From CAWJPY01 sp963844865 (GTDB lineage Bacteria > Acidobacteriota > Thermoanaerobaculia > Thermoanaerobaculales > Sulfomarinibacteraceae), in the NCBI GenBank assembly GCA_963844865.1, contig CAWJPY010000006.1, positions 1 to 64,000 on the forward strand: a DNA stretch of 64,000 nt, in the 5' to 3' direction. The notes beneath the pieces were generated by a model. It was not told the origin of the DNA, did not search any database, and saw only the letters and a program-made list of their open reading frames with translations. The position numbers were made by a program, and so were the translations under genes. Shown here piece after piece: positions 1 to 9,305 of this stretch. Positions within the stretch are counted from its first letter, which is position 1. Each line of letters opens with the position of its first letter.

Positions 1-34
1 CGAGAACTCCAACAACGATTGATCGCACGCTCAT
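1..34 (-). CDS. possible start of a gene running off the left edge
   Basis: On the minus strand an ATG at 32-34 opens a frame that reads MSVRSIVVGVL before the window ends. A GGAG lies about 9 nt upstream, and the hydrophobic start would suit a signal peptide or membrane anchor. It would follow recA on the same strand after about 105 nt. Eleven codons cannot identify a product, so this is only a candidate. Confidence 0.3.
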   Translation of the reverse strand, partial: MSVRSIVVGVL

Positions 35-139
35 ATCCCTTACTCCGGCGGAGTGTAGCGCATCCTCGCACGGGGCCCCTCGGCCAGCGTCGGGACACCG
101 CCGTGAGGACCCGTCATGTCAGCGCGTCCGCTGACACCT

Positions 140-1198
140 CTATTCCGCCGCCTTCGAGGCGACGTCCGCAGAGCCCTCCCCGTGCCCGGCTGCGTCCCGC
201 TTCGGCATCAGTCCGAGCTTCTCCCGGATCTGGAGCTCGACGTCCAGAGCAAGCTCCGGGTTGTCGGCCAGAAAGGAGCGCGCCGCCTCCCGTCCCTGGC
301 CGATCCTCGACTCGCCGTGGGAGTACCAGGAACCGGACTTCTGGATGATGCGGTGCTCCACGCCCAGATCGAGCAGCTCACCGGTGCGCGAGATGCCCTC
401 GCCGTAGAGGATGTCGAACTCGGCGGTGCGGAAGGGCGCGGCGACCTTGTTCTTGGCCACCTTGGCCTTGACCCGGTTGCCGATCACCTGGTCGCCCTGC
501 TTGATGGAGCTGGTGCGTCGGATGTCGATGCGGACCGACGCGTAGAACTTGAGGGCGCGACCGCCCGTGGTGGTCTCCGGGTTGCCGAAGATGACCCCGA
601 TCTTCTCCCGCACCTGGTTGATGAAGACCAAGCAGGTCTTCGACTTCGACACGATCCCGGCGAGCTTGCGCAGGGCCTGGGACATGAGGCGCGCCTGCAG
701 GCCCATCTGGGCATCGCCCATGTCGCCTTCCAGCTCGGCCCGGGGCACCAACGCCGCCACCGAGTCCACGACGATGACGTCCACGGATCCGAGCGGATCA
801 GGGTCTCGGCGATCTCCAGCGCCTGCTCCCCGAAGTCCGGCTGGGAGATCAGCAGCTCGTCGAGATTGATGCCAAGCTCGCTCCGCGTAGTCGGGGTCGA
901 GGGCGTGCTCGGCGTCGATGAACGCCGCGAGGCCGCCGGTGGCCTGGGCGTTGGCGATGATGTGCAGCGCGAGGGTGGTCTTGCCCGATGCCTCCGGACC
1001 ATAGATCTCCACCACCCGGCCGCGAGGGACCCCGCCCACGCCGAGGGCCCCGTCCAGGGCGATGGACCCCGACGGGATCACGTTCACCCGGACTCGGTTG
1101 TCGCCCCCCATGCGCATCACGGAACCCTTCCCGAACTGGCGCTCGATCTGTCCGATCGCGGTTTCCAATGCCTTCATCTTTTCGGCCTTGGTGCTCAT
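140..1198 (-). CDS. recA: RecA recombinase, with two compensating frameshifts
   Basis: RecA is the cytosolic ATP-dependent strand-exchange protein of homologous recombination and the SOS co-protease. The 352-codon frame has the RecA start (MSTKAEK..AIGQIERQFGKGSVM), Walker A GPEASGKTT near residue 66, VDVIVVDSVAAL and the loop region MGLQARLMSQALRKL. The start at 1198 has AGGAG 7 nt upstream. As given, about 34 residues between DYAE and VDVIVVDS are out of frame. The correct text (LGINLDELLISQPDFGEQAL) sits in another frame, which implies one extra base near 874-888 and one missing base near 785-790. The total length is kept, so a sequencing artefact is the likeliest cause. I saw no SOS box in the 66 nt upstream. 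Confidence 0.93.
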   Translation of the reverse strand: MSTKAEKMKALETAIGQIERQFGKGSVMRMGGDNRVRVNVIPSGSIALDGALGVGGVPRGRVVEIYGPEASGKTTLALHIIANAQATGGLAAFIDAEHALDPDYAERAWHQSRRAADLPAGLRGAGAGDRRDPDPLGSVDVIVVDSVAALVPRAELEGDMGDAQMGLQARLMSQALRKLAGIVSKSKTCLVFINQVREKIGVIFGNPETTTGGRALKFYASVRIDIRRTSSIKQGDQVIGNRVKAKVAKNKVAAPFRTAEFDILYGEGISRTGELLDLGVEHRIIQKSGSWYSHGESRIGQGREAARSFLADNPELALDVELQIREKLGLMPKRDAAGHGEGSADVASKAAE

Positions 1199-1264
1199 GA
1201 AACTCTCCTTCTGCGGATGCAGCGTGGCGGGGTGCACCCATCCTAGGTGGGGTGACCGGCGCCG

Positions 1265-3553
1265 TCAAGGCTGCGGCGAGCACCGCTCTTCGCCGTGACC
1301 TCCGACCGTCTGCCCCCGCAACCTCCGCGCCCACTCCGGCGGCGACTCCGGCTCGAAACGGACGCTGTGCAGCATGACGCCCAACCGCCGCCGGTCGTCT
1401 CCCGATCCCACGTCCGCCGGGACATAGGGTACGCTCGTCACCTCCAGGGTGACCACCCCCGCCGTGGATGGAGGGAGGCGGAGCCGGACGACGACCTCGG
1501 TCGGTGCACCGGTCAGCCGGAGTGGACCGGCCACCGTCGCCCCGTTCAGCCTGATGATGGTCTCCGGCGGCGAAGGGCGTGGGGCCGACATCTCCAAGAA
1601 CAGGCGGCCCGGGCCGGCCGGGATGTGGAGTCGAGCATCCGGCGCGAGCCACGCTCCCCAGCCCCCGTCCGCGACGCGCTCCGGCGGGTAGCTCCCCTCG
1701 ACAGCAGCCCCGAACGCTCCCGCCGCGTTCTGACCCGCCATCCGCACCACCCAGGGCAGGCTCGGTCCCCGCACCCCCAGGGCACGCACCTGCACCCCCA
1801 GGGGCCGCCTGTCGCCGGCGCCAGGGGGGTAGCCTTCAGCGCGCTCCAGGGACAGGAGGTTGACGGCGTCGTGCCGCCAGTGGTCGACGCCCAGCCAACG
1901 CCAACTCAGTGAGGACCGGCCGCCGACCTCCGCCACCTTCGTCCCGTTGATCGAGACCGTCAGGGGCGCCCGCCCGGGAGCCGGGCGCAGCTCGATCCCC
2001 ACCGACGTATCGGGAGGCAGAGGCGGCAGCAGGAGATCACAGCTCGATCCGCCCCACATGAATCGCCCCCCCCCGGGGTCGTCCTCGGCGGGCCACCAGC
2101 CCGTCAATGGCAACGCCGGCGCGGCGATCAGCCAGGCCCTCAGGAAGCGCCCCTGGGTGAGACGGGCGAGGCGGGGGCTCACCCCACCCCACCGCATCTC
2201 CTCCCCCAGCAGGGAGTCGAGGTAGTGCTGGCGGTGCACCGTGGCCACCAGCCACGGGCCCTGGACCCCGGTCCACGGCTCTGGTGCCCATGGAGAGAGC
2301 ACCAGGGGCGGCGGATGCCCTCCTTGACGCGCGAGGTCATACCAGTGGTACGACGCGAAGGGATACAGCTCGGGCTCGACGACCACGACGGCGTGCCGCG
2401 CCGCTCCCTCCTCGGCCGCCCGCACAACCGCCTTGTAACCGGGTAGGAGCGTGCGGTGCTGCTCGGCGACCACAGGGTACGAGACGACGGCGTATCCGCC
2501 GGCCGCCGCTGCCAGCGCGGTGGTGGCCGCCAGCGGCGGCAGCACGGCGGCGGCCGCCGCCACGAGGGGAGCGAGGGCGACCTGGGCCGGCACCGCATAG
2601 CGTGGGTAGCTGCGGTTCTGCACCAGGACCAGCTGCGCCACCAGGACCCCCAGGACAGCGGCCCAGGCCAGGGCGGAGGACCGCCCGACTCGCCGCGCCC
2701 AGACCACCAGGCCGGCCGCCGCGACGACCAGCACCAGCAGCCCCCAGCCCACGCCCCCCAGACCCTTCAAGAGACCAAGCTGCGACAGGCCGTCGGGGTT
2801 CGACACGAGCCGCGAGAAGTGCTTCTCACCGTGGCGCACGAAGGGCTCGACGAAGGCCCTCCAGCCCCCTTCCGCGATCGCCATCATCCAGACCGAGAGA
2901 ACGACCAGAGAGCAGGCCGCCACCACACCTGGGAGGAGACGACGGCGCGGCCTGACCGTCCAGGCCCCGGCGAGCCAGAGCACCGCCAGCGGCGGCAGCA
3001 GGATCGGACGAATCAGGAAGGCGACCGTCACCAGGAGGGTGAACAGTGTCGCCCGCCGACCCTGCAGCCCGGCCACGGCCACCGCCGCCGCGGCGACGCC
3101 CAGGGCGGTGGCCGGGGTCGAGGAGAATCCGCGCACCGCGTGCAACCACGGCCCCGGGGCGAGGAGGACCAGTAGTGCGGCGGCGAGGGCGACGCCGGGG
3201 GGCGCCACGCGGCGACCCAGGGCGGCCAGGGGCCACACCATGGCCACGGAGAGCGCCGCCGAGGCCCACTGCAGGGCGCGCAGCGGGTCCCCGGCCACGG
3301 GCAGGAGGAGATGACCGATGGCCATCCAGCCCGGGAAGCCGGGCGGGTGGGGGAAGTGAGCCGCCAGGTTGAAGTCGAGGATGCCGCGGGCGAAGATCGC
3401 CTCGTCCCACTCCCAGGGCCCGGCCGCCAGGAGAGCGAAGCGCGACCACGCGAGAAGGCCCAGCACCGTCGCGGTGAGCAGGGCGTCCAGACGTCTGTCG
3501 GGCAGCCGGAACAGGAGCATGTCCTCGGCAACGGTTCGGACGCGTTCCTTCAC
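1265..3553 (-). CDS. GT39/ArnT-like polytopic membrane glycosyltransferase
   Basis: This 762-aa protein has about ten hydrophobic segments in its first 430 residues and a soluble C-terminal part of about 300 residues. The first external loop carries WEWDEAIFARGI, placing the Asp-Glu pair where GT39/GT83-type enzymes, which use polyprenyl-phosphate sugars, have catalytic acids. The GTG start at 3553 overlaps the upstream stop by 4 nt (GTGA), so it is translationally coupled to the LtaS-like gene. The C-terminal part looks like beta-sandwich carbohydrate-binding modules, but I do not recognise a named family. Acceptor and sugar are unknown. A role in surface polysaccharide or protein glycosylation is inferred. 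Confidence 0.75.
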   Translation of the reverse strand: MKERVRTVAEDMLLFRLPDRRLDALLTATVLGLLAWSRFALLAAGPWEWDEAIFARGILDFNLAAHFPHPPGFPGWMAIGHLLLPVAGDPLRALQWASAALSVAMVWPLAALGRRVAPPGVALAAALLVLLAPGPWLHAVRGFSSTPATALGVAAAAVAVAGLQGRRATLFTLLVTVAFLIRPILLPPLAVLWLAGAWTVRPRRRLLPGVVAACSLVVLSVWMMAIAEGGWRAFVEPFVRHGEKHFSRLVSNPDGLSQLGLLKGLGGVGWGLLVLVVAAAGLVVWARRVGRSSALAWAAVLGVLVAQLVLVQNRSYPRYAVPAQVALAPLVAAAAAVLPPLAATTALAAAAGGYAVVSYPVVAEQHRTLLPGYKAVVRAAEEGAARHAVVVVEPELYPFASYHWYDLARQGGHPPPLVLSPWAPEPWTGVQGPWLVATVHRQHYLDSLLGEEMRWGGVSPRLARLTQGRFLRAWLIAAPALPLTGWWPAEDDPGGGRFMWGGSSCDLLLPPLPPDTSVGIELRPAPGRAPLTVSINGTKVAEVGGRSSLSWRWLGVDHWRHDAVNLLSLERAEGYPPGAGDRRPLGVQVRALGVRGPSLPWVVRMAGQNAAGAFGAAVEGSYPPERVADGGWGAWLAPDARLHIPAGPGRLFLEMSAPRPSPPETIIRLNGATVAGPLRLTGAPTEVVVRLRLPPSTAGVVTLEVTSVPYVPADVGSGDDRRRLGVMLHSVRFEPESPPEWARRLRGQTVGGHGEERCSPQP

Positions 3554-6342
3554 GGGGCTTCCTGGAGCCGTCGCTTCAGCTCGGCGTGGAGCTGCTCCTG
3601 CGCATCGCGCTCGAGGACCAGATGCGAGATCGCGGCCTGATCGACGGCATCGGCGAACCCGTCCGCGCACGCTGCCGCCGGCAGCGGCTCCAGCCCCTCG
3701 CGTCGATAGCAGTCACCGTCCCCCAGCCGCGGGCCGCGGCGCAGATAGAGCCGGTCACCGTCCTGCCAACACCCGTACTCGCCGAGTACCGGACCGCCCC
3801 CCGGAGCACCGAGCAGGTTGCGGCCCAGGAAGGCGTAGGGGGCCGGGTCCACCCCGAGCAGGGCGAGCACGGTGGGCGCCACGTCCTGCTGGCCGGCCGC
3901 GAGGTCACGCACACCGCTCAAATCGGGACGTCCCGGCACCCGGATGATGAGCGGCACCCGTTGGCTCAGGTACCAGCCGGCGCTGTCGAAGGGCTGGCCG
4001 GTCATCTCCGCGAGTTCGCCGTCCCACTCCAGGCCGGCATCATGATCCCCCCACAGGACCAACACCGTGCGGTCGGCGAGGCCGCGCCGGGTCAGGTCGT
4101 CCACAAGGCTCTCGAATGCCCGGTCGAAGAAGTGCATCGTGTGCACGTAGTTTCCGAAAGGGGTCCCCTCCCGCTCTCCGAGGTCCAAGACCTTGAGACG
4201 ATCGGGGAAGCCGGCGAAGGGGTGGTGCAGGGACAGGGTGATGAGCCAGGCGCAGAAGGGCCTGGAGAGCTCCGCCAGGCGGGGCACCGCCTGGGCGAAG
4301 AAGGCGCGGTCGTCGAGACCCCAGCCGATGGTCTCGCCGGGCGCAAAGTCGCGATCGAAGAGGCTCGTCGCATACCCGAACGCGCGATGCGTGAGGCGGC
4401 GGTTCCAGAACGACCCCGTGAAGGGTATCGCCGACAGTGTCGCGTACCCCCGTTCCCGGAGAACCTCGGCCACCCCCGTGAATCGGTTGGTGGGGTAGGA
4501 GAACGAGGCCACCTGGTGGGGCGGAGGCAGCAGGGAGGTCTGGGTAAGAAGCTCCGCATCCGAGGAGCGCCCTGCAGCCGTCTGGTCGGTGACGTCGGTG
4601 AACAGGAGGGAGCCTCGCACCCAGCGGTTCAGGAAGGGAGTCACCTCTTGGCCGTTCACTTCGAGCCCGAGCACGAACCCCTGGAGGGATTCGACCTGGA
4701 TCATGAGGATGTTGCTCCCGGCGGCCGCCCCGAAGGCAGGCCCCGTCCCTCTGCGGAGCGGCGCCCGGGCCGCGAACCAGTCCGCGGTGCGCGCAAGCTC
4801 TGCGGGCGTGAGCTCGGTGCGGGCGAATCGCCGCCGCGTCTCCCGCACGAGATCCAGGACGTGGTAGTCGAGCACTCCCACGTCACGTGCCAGGTAGATG
4901 TTCCGGAAGACCTGGTGGATCACGCCGTCGTGGAGGGTCGCCACCCGGGCCCCGGCGATCACGCCCCCCAGCACGAGGCTCGCCAACACCACGGCGACCC
5001 CGACCCTGAACGCGCGCCGGGGCCGGCGAGGGGCCCGCCGCGCGGCCAGCACGAGGGGGAGTCCCGCCAGGAGGTTGAGCCCCAGCCAGAGATCACCGAA
5101 GCGGAGCAGGCTGAACACGCTGGCGCGGACCTGCCCGAGCTGACCCGCCGCTCCCGCCACCGACAACGACAGCACGTCGCCGAAGAAGCGCGCATAGACG
5201 ATGTCGGCGAGGATAACCACGGACACCACTGCCACCCCTCCCCAGCAAGCCCACGCCCGCCAGCGAGGAGACAGCAGGAGCAGCATCAGCGCCAGGACCG
5301 CCGCCCCCCCCCAGGTGAGCAGACTCCCCGTCCACGGTTGGATCTGCCCGGCGCCGGTCAACATCGCCTCCTGGACGGTCACCATGGAGGCCACGCACCA
5401 CACCACGTCGGCGACAGCCACCCAGTCCAGCATCCACGCGGGCCGGCCGCGCCGCAGCACGACGAAGGCCGCAGCACCCGCCACGAGCGTGCAGATCACC
5501 AGTCCGGCCGGCAGCCAGCCGAGGGGCGCCAGCACGATGACCAGGCGTTTGGGCTCGGGTGACGGGTCCCGGGCGGAGAGCCAGGTCACGTTCTCTTCCA
5601 CCAGGTCCCACTGCAGTCGGTACAGACCCGGCCGGTCCGGGGCGTGGACGCGCGCCTCCACCGCCTCCGTCGCCCCCGGTTCCAGGGGTCGCTCGATCGT
5701 CGTCCGGGCGCCGTCCCACTGCACGAGGGTGCCGTCACGTCGGAACCAGTGGTAGGAGAGCGCGAACGAACGCCCCCCTGGCCATGGGACGGAGCCGTCG
5801 TTGCGGACCACGAGCGACCTCGTCACCTCGCCGCCGGGTCGCAACCACAGGGGTCGCGCCCCCCCCACGATGCTGAATGCGTATCCCACCTGGACCGTGA
5901 CCGGGACGGCCGGCGGCGGCGTGGGATCCAGCTCCGACAGCCAGCGCACCCCTTCCTGGACCAGGTCCCACTGCAGGAGATAGTGGCCGGGCGTACGGGG
6001 TGCCTCGAGCACGGCGTCCAGAGCCACCTCTTCCTGCGGTTGGACCACCCCCGGCAGGGCCGTGCGTGCGCCATCCCACTGCACGACCACGCCGGAGGCG
6101 TCGCGCCAGTGCGCCGCCACGTAGAACCCCGCCGCAGGGCTCCAGGCAGTGGTGCCGTCGTTGCGCAGCCGCAGCGGGACGTCCACCCTGGCGCCCGCCT
6201 CCAGCCGTGGTGGCACGCCGTCCTCCAGGATGGTGAGGTCGAGCGCGTTGGCGGCGGACAACGACGATGCCACCAGCACGCTCGCCAGTCCGACCAGGAT
6301 CCGTGACGTCATCCGGCCCCGGAGTATATCCCGCGCCGTCAT
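3550..6342 (-). CDS. LtaS-like membrane sulfatase-fold protein with two N-terminal beta-sandwich domains
   Basis: The 930-aa protein has a signal-type start, then two similar domains of about 110 aa, each with LQWDLV and VQWDGARTT/AL motifs, probably NEW3/CARDB-like sandwiches. About five membrane segments follow (residues about 275-470), then a C-terminal alkaline phosphatase/sulfatase domain. In that domain GRSSDAELLTQTSLLP matches the nucleophile region of lipoteichoic acid synthases (GKTSDSE), with Ser for Thr, and LHHPF and WGDHDAG match metal-site motifs. Such enzymes transfer phosphoglycerol-type groups or hydrolyse phospho- or sulfoesters outside the membrane. An internal ATG at 6312 gives a cleaner signal peptide and may be the true start. 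It is coupled to the downstream glycosyltransferase, suggesting joint work on surface glycans. Confidence 0.78.
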   Translation of the reverse strand: MTARDILRGRMTSRILVGLASVLVASSLSAANALDLTILEDGVPPRLEAGARVDVPLRLRNDGTTAWSPAAGFYVAAHWRDASGVVVQWDGARTALPGVVQPQEEVALDAVLEAPRTPGHYLLQWDLVQEGVRWLSELDPTPPPAVPVTVQVGYAFSIVGGARPLWLRPGGEVTRSLVVRNDGSVPWPGGRSFALSYHWFRRDGTLVQWDGARTTIERPLEPGATEAVEARVHAPDRPGLYRLQWDLVEENVTWLSARDPSPEPKRLVIVLAPLGWLPAGLVICTLVAGAAAFVVLRRGRPAWMLDWVAVADVVWCVASMVTVQEAMLTGAGQIQPWTGSLLTWGGAAVLALMLLLLSPRWRAWACWGGVAVVSVVILADIVYARFFGDVLSLSVAGAAGQLGQVRASVFSLLRFGDLWLGLNLLAGLPLVLAARRAPRRPRRAFRVGVAVVLASLVLGGVIAGARVATLHDGVIHQVFRNIYLARDVGVLDYHVLDLVRETRRRFARTELTPAELARTADWFAARAPLRRGTGPAFGAAAGSNILMIQVESLQGFVLGLEVNGQEVTPFLNRWVRGSLLFTDVTDQTAAGRSSDAELLTQTSLLPPPHQVASFSYPTNRFTGVAEVLRERGYATLSAIPFTGSFWNRRLTHRAFGYATSLFDRDFAPGETIGWGLDDRAFFAQAVPRLAELSRPFCAWLITLSLHHPFAGFPDRLKVLDLGEREGTPFGNYVHTMHFFDRAFESLVDDLTRRGLADRTVLVLWGDHDAGLEWDGELAEMTGQPFDSAGWYLSQRVPLIIRVPGRPDLSGVRDLAAGQQDVAPTVLALLGVDPAPYAFLGRNLLGAPGGGPVLGEYGCWQDGDRLYLRRGPRLGDGDCYRREGLEPLPAAACADGFADAVDQAAISHLVLERDAQEQLHAELKRRLQEAP

Positions 6343-6372
6343 CTCCTCCGGGAGGCCCAGCCGCGCCGTCGC

Positions 6373-6894
6373 CTACGGGCTCTGCGCCGGGAAGCGCTCG
6401 TCGTAGAGCCTGATGACCAGATCGGTGAGGTCGGCCGAGTCGGCCACGTACACCAGGGGCTGGGCCTTGAGCACGAAGACCGCGTCATAGCCGTTGGCGC
6501 GCGCATAGTCCGAGGCCACCTTGCCGACCTTCACCGCCACCTCGCCGAGGAGATCCGTCTGCTTGCCGTCGAGCTGGCGCTCGAACTCGCGCCGGGCGTC
6601 CTCCAGGGCGCGACGGGCCTGCAGCTCCTGATCGCGCAGGGCGGTGAGCGCGTCCGCAGAGGCCACGTTCCGTTGCTTCACGATCTTGTCCCTGAGCTCG
6701 GTCACCCTGGTGCGAAGGTCATCGAGGCGGTCACGCTGGGGGCGGGCCCACTCCTCGAGCTCCCTCACCTTCGCCTGGCCTTCCTTCACGGTCGCCACCG
6801 CACGCTCGGCATCCACGAATCCGATCTTGCCGGCCAAGGCTGTGGTGGCTGCGAGCAGGATGCCCGCCACCATCAACCATCGAGAACCTCGCAT
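6373..6894 (-). CDS. Skp/OmpH-family periplasmic chaperone
   Basis: This 173-aa protein has a signal peptide ending near LAG, then KIGFVDAERAV, a long charged coiled coil (about residues 35-120) and a C-terminal strand region ending in LYDERFPAQSP. That is the size and layout of OmpH/Skp proteins, which hold unfolded outer-membrane proteins in the periplasm. It precedes the LtaS-like gene on the same strand by 30 nt and may share a transcript. It is divergent from the response regulator at 6977. Confidence 0.85.
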   Translation of the reverse strand: MRGSRWLMVAGILLAATTALAGKIGFVDAERAVATVKEGQAKVRELEEWARPQRDRLDDLRTRVTELRDKIVKQRNVASADALTALRDQELQARRALEDARREFERQLDGKQTDLLGEVAVKVGKVASDYARANGYDAVFVLKAQPLVYVADSADLTDLVIRLYDERFPAQSP

Positions 6895-6976
6895 AGATCA
6901 CCTCCAGCTCGGGCGCGTGATTCTAACATGCCGCCAGTGGGCGCGTTACGGTACAATCGAGGAGAAAGAGCACGAC

Positions 6977-7711
6977 GTGAACGCGGTGCATGCAACACCT
7001 CCCGGCACTCGTCTCCTCGTGGTCGAGGACGACGTTCGGCTCGCACAGGGACTGTGCCGCAACCTGGAGATGGAGCAGTTCTCGGTGGCCAGCGTGCCCA
7101 CCGGAGAGCGAGCGTTGGCCGAGCTGACGGCGGACGGGGGCGCTGCCGACCTGGTGATCCTGGACATCATGCTCCCTGGCATCGACGGCCTGGAGGTGTG
7201 CCGCCGTCTTCGTGCCCAGGGCAATCCGGTGCCCATCCTGTTCCTCACCGCCCGCGGCTCCGACGCCGATCGCATCCTCGGTCTGGCCCTCGGCGCCGAC
7301 GACTACCTCACCAAGCCCTTTCTCGTGGAGGAGCTCATCCTCCGGGTGAGAGGGATCCTTCGCCGCACGGCCTGGGTGCGCTCACCGGCCCCCACCGGCC
7401 CCGTCGTGCGCATCGGTGACAGCGAGGTGGACCTGACCACGATGCGGGCGGACACCCCGAACGGAAAGGCGTCCCTCACCGAGCGAGAGGTGATGCTCAT
7501 CCGTTTCTTCGCCGAGAACAGTGGCCGCGTCCTCACCAGGGGCGAGCTGTTGGAGAGGGTCTGGGGCTACACGTTCGACACCTCCACGCGAACCCTCGAC
7601 ACCTTCGTCCACCGGCTGCGCAAGCACTTCGAACAGGATCCCCGCCATCCCCGGCACTTCCACACGGTTCGTGGAGTGGGTTATCGGTTCACCGGCGAAC
7701 CGGAAGACTGA
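6977..7711 (+). CDS. OmpR/PhoB-type response regulator
   Basis: The protein is 244 aa. A receiver domain (LLVVEDDVRLAQG, VILDIMLPGIDG with the phospho-acceptor Asp, LTARG, LTKPF) is followed by a winged-helix domain (LTEREVMLIRFF..VLTRGELLERVWGY..VRGVGYRF). GTG at 6977 is the first start that gives a normal receiver N-terminus; a GGAG lies about 12 nt upstream. A TACAAT -10-like hexamer is at 6952-6957. No histidine kinase is adjacent, so its partner is unknown. Confidence 0.88.
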   Translation: MNAVHATPPGTRLLVVEDDVRLAQGLCRNLEMEQFSVASVPTGERALAELTADGGAADLVILDIMLPGIDGLEVCRRLRAQGNPVPILFLTARGSDADRILGLALGADDYLTKPFLVEELILRVRGILRRTAWVRSPAPTGPVVRIGDSEVDLTTMRADTPNGKASLTEREVMLIRFFAENSGRVLTRGELLERVWGYTFDTSTRTLDTFVHRLRKHFEQDPRHPRHFHTVRGVGYRFTGEPED

Positions 7712-7717
7712 GCCGAG

Positions 7718-8980
7718 CTACCTCTCCACCACGTCCACTGCGGAGTTCTCCGCCGCCTCCTCGACGTCGTCACTGCGGGCCTGCTGCCGCGCGCCGGCGT
7801 CGCCGCTGTCCGGTCGTTCGATCCCGTGATCCTTCAGCTTCCGCCACAGCGTCACGCGCGAAATCCCGAGCCGCTCCGCGGCATCCTGCATGCGCCAGCC
7901 GCTGCGCTCGAGAACCTCCCGCAGCAACCTCTCCTCCATGGCGGCCAGGGGATCCGGGCGACGCAGGAGCTCGTCCACCAGAACCGTGTGGTAGTCGGCA
8001 CACGGGATGTGCGCCACCTCGAGGCGGTCGCCCGCCACGGCGACGGCCGCGGTGAGCACATGTTGGAGGCGCTCGAAACCCAGATCGGAGGCCATCCGAC
8101 AGAGTCGCTGCAGCGCGCCGGGGCTGACGGCCAGGCCCGGCGCCAACCTGGCCAACCATGCCGCCACCACCAGCGGCAGATCGCCGCCCAGGTCGGACGC
8201 CCGAGGCACCTCGACGGTCTCGAAGGCCACCACCGCATCCCGGCGCAGGCGCTCGGGGTCGGACGCGCTCACCACCAGTCGCCACCCGTCGCGGGGAGGT
8301 TGCCCGAGCACCGAGCCCACACCCTCGCCGACCGCATACAGGGTTCCCGGTGGCCATGCGGGAATGGACGTCCAACCGTCGACGGCGCGAAAGAACAAGG
8401 CCTCGGCCATGCCCGAGAGGCGATGCAGGGCGAGGGCGACGTCGGTACACGCAGGCTCTTCGCCGATCAGGGCCACGTGGTCGTGGGCGGCGGCCAGGCG
8501 GGCGATGCGCCGCCGCAGCTCGCCCACCGCCTGGCCCCGTCCGGCCAGCACGAACCCCACGTCCGGCTCGGTGGGTCGGAGGATCTCCACCGCCCCCCGG
8601 AAGCCGCCGTCAGGACCTCGGACGGGGATGATGGTGACCTCCAGGGGCACGGGGGTCCCCTCCCTCGTGTGATAGACCGTCGCGAAGTCCCTCACGCCCT
8701 CCAGCTCGCCCTCGAGCGCAAAGGTCAGGGGGCAGGCGTTCTCACAATCGACCCCGTGCGTCGTGAGTCGACAGCGCCCGCCGAGCTGCTCCTCGTCGCC
8801 ATAGCCGAGAAGCCGTCGCGCCCGCTGGTTGGCGTAACGCAGCGTCCGGTGCTCGTCGAGCACCAGCACCGCATCGTCCAGGCTGGCCAAGAGCTGCGGC
8901 CAAGTCGCGCCCAGGATCTCCTCGAGCACAGGCGGTCCGTCCACGCCTGACGTAACACGGGTCATCGGGCCGGTATTCAC
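7718..8980 (-). CDS. PAS-domain regulator with Fis-type HTH and a degenerate sigma-54 activator core
   Basis: The 420-aa protein begins with a PAS domain (ATWPQLLASLDDAVLVLDEHR..ANQRARRLLGY) carrying a Cys cluster, GRCRLTTHGVDCENACPL. It ends with a Fis-family helix-turn-helix (MQDAAERLGISRVTLWRKL). The central 200 residues are where an AAA+ domain would be, but the Walker A stretch reads LIGEEPACTDVALALHRL with no GxxGxGK, and there is no GAFTGA or Walker B. It looks like an NtrC-family protein that lost ATPase activity and may now act as a plain DNA-binding sensor. It converges with the response regulator, with 6 nt between stops. Confidence 0.75.
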   Translation of the reverse strand: MNTGPMTRVTSGVDGPPVLEEILGATWPQLLASLDDAVLVLDEHRTLRYANQRARRLLGYGDEEQLGGRCRLTTHGVDCENACPLTFALEGELEGVRDFATVYHTREGTPVPLEVTIIPVRGPDGGFRGAVEILRPTEPDVGFVLAGRGQAVGELRRRIARLAAAHDHVALIGEEPACTDVALALHRLSGMAEALFFRAVDGWTSIPAWPPGTLYAVGEGVGSVLGQPPRDGWRLVVSASDPERLRRDAVVAFETVEVPRASDLGGDLPLVVAAWLARLAPGLAVSPGALQRLCRMASDLGFERLQHVLTAAVAVAGDRLEVAHIPCADYHTVLVDELLRRPDPLAAMEERLLREVLERSGWRMQDAAERLGISRVTLWRKLKDHGIERPDSGDAGARQQARSDDVEEAAENSAVDVVER

Positions 8981-9026
8981 CGCGTCGGCGGGACGTCGGA
9001 GGGCGCCATTCAGGAACGCCGGGGCG

Positions 9027-9242
9027 TCAGGGCTCGATCTCCATCTCCTGATCGCGCGCCGGCTCGGGATCGGTGAAGTAGAGGGCGCTGTGGGCGATGG
9101 GAACGAACATGGTGTGCCGATTGCCCTTGATCACCACCTCCAGGTGGTAGTAGCCCGTCGGCGATACCGCCACCAGGACCGCGGCGGTACCCTTGGCGTC
9201 GATCAGAGGACAGTACAGGGAGACAGTGCCCGGAATCTCCAT
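9027..9242 (-). CDS. small hypothetical protein, 71 aa
   Basis: I do not recognise a family. The ATG at 9242 has an AGGAG six nt upstream, which makes translation likely. The product is a compact, mostly beta-looking protein with GTAAVLVAVSPTGYYHLEVV in the middle and an acidic tail. No signal peptide or membrane segment is visible. It lies between two regulatory genes on the same strand; its role is unknown. Confidence 0.6.
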   Translation of the reverse strand: MEIPGTVSLYCPLIDAKGTAAVLVAVSPTGYYHLEVVIKGNRHTMFVPIAHSALYFTDPEPARDQEMEIEP

Positions 9243-9305
9243 GGTCGCTCCTTTCCCGTGCCTTCCTATACTAGCCCGGACCTTCTCCGGAGGCCGCGCG
9301 AGGGC

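Noticed and set aside
1199..1264. LexA/SOS box upstream of recA
   Set aside because: No CTGT-N8-ACAG or GAAC-N4-GTTC type site is present in the gap.
3586..5562. Plus-strand 658-codon open frame
   Set aside because: Antisense shadow of the LtaS-like gene; its composition (His/Gln/Arg/Gly-rich) is typical of a reversed frame.
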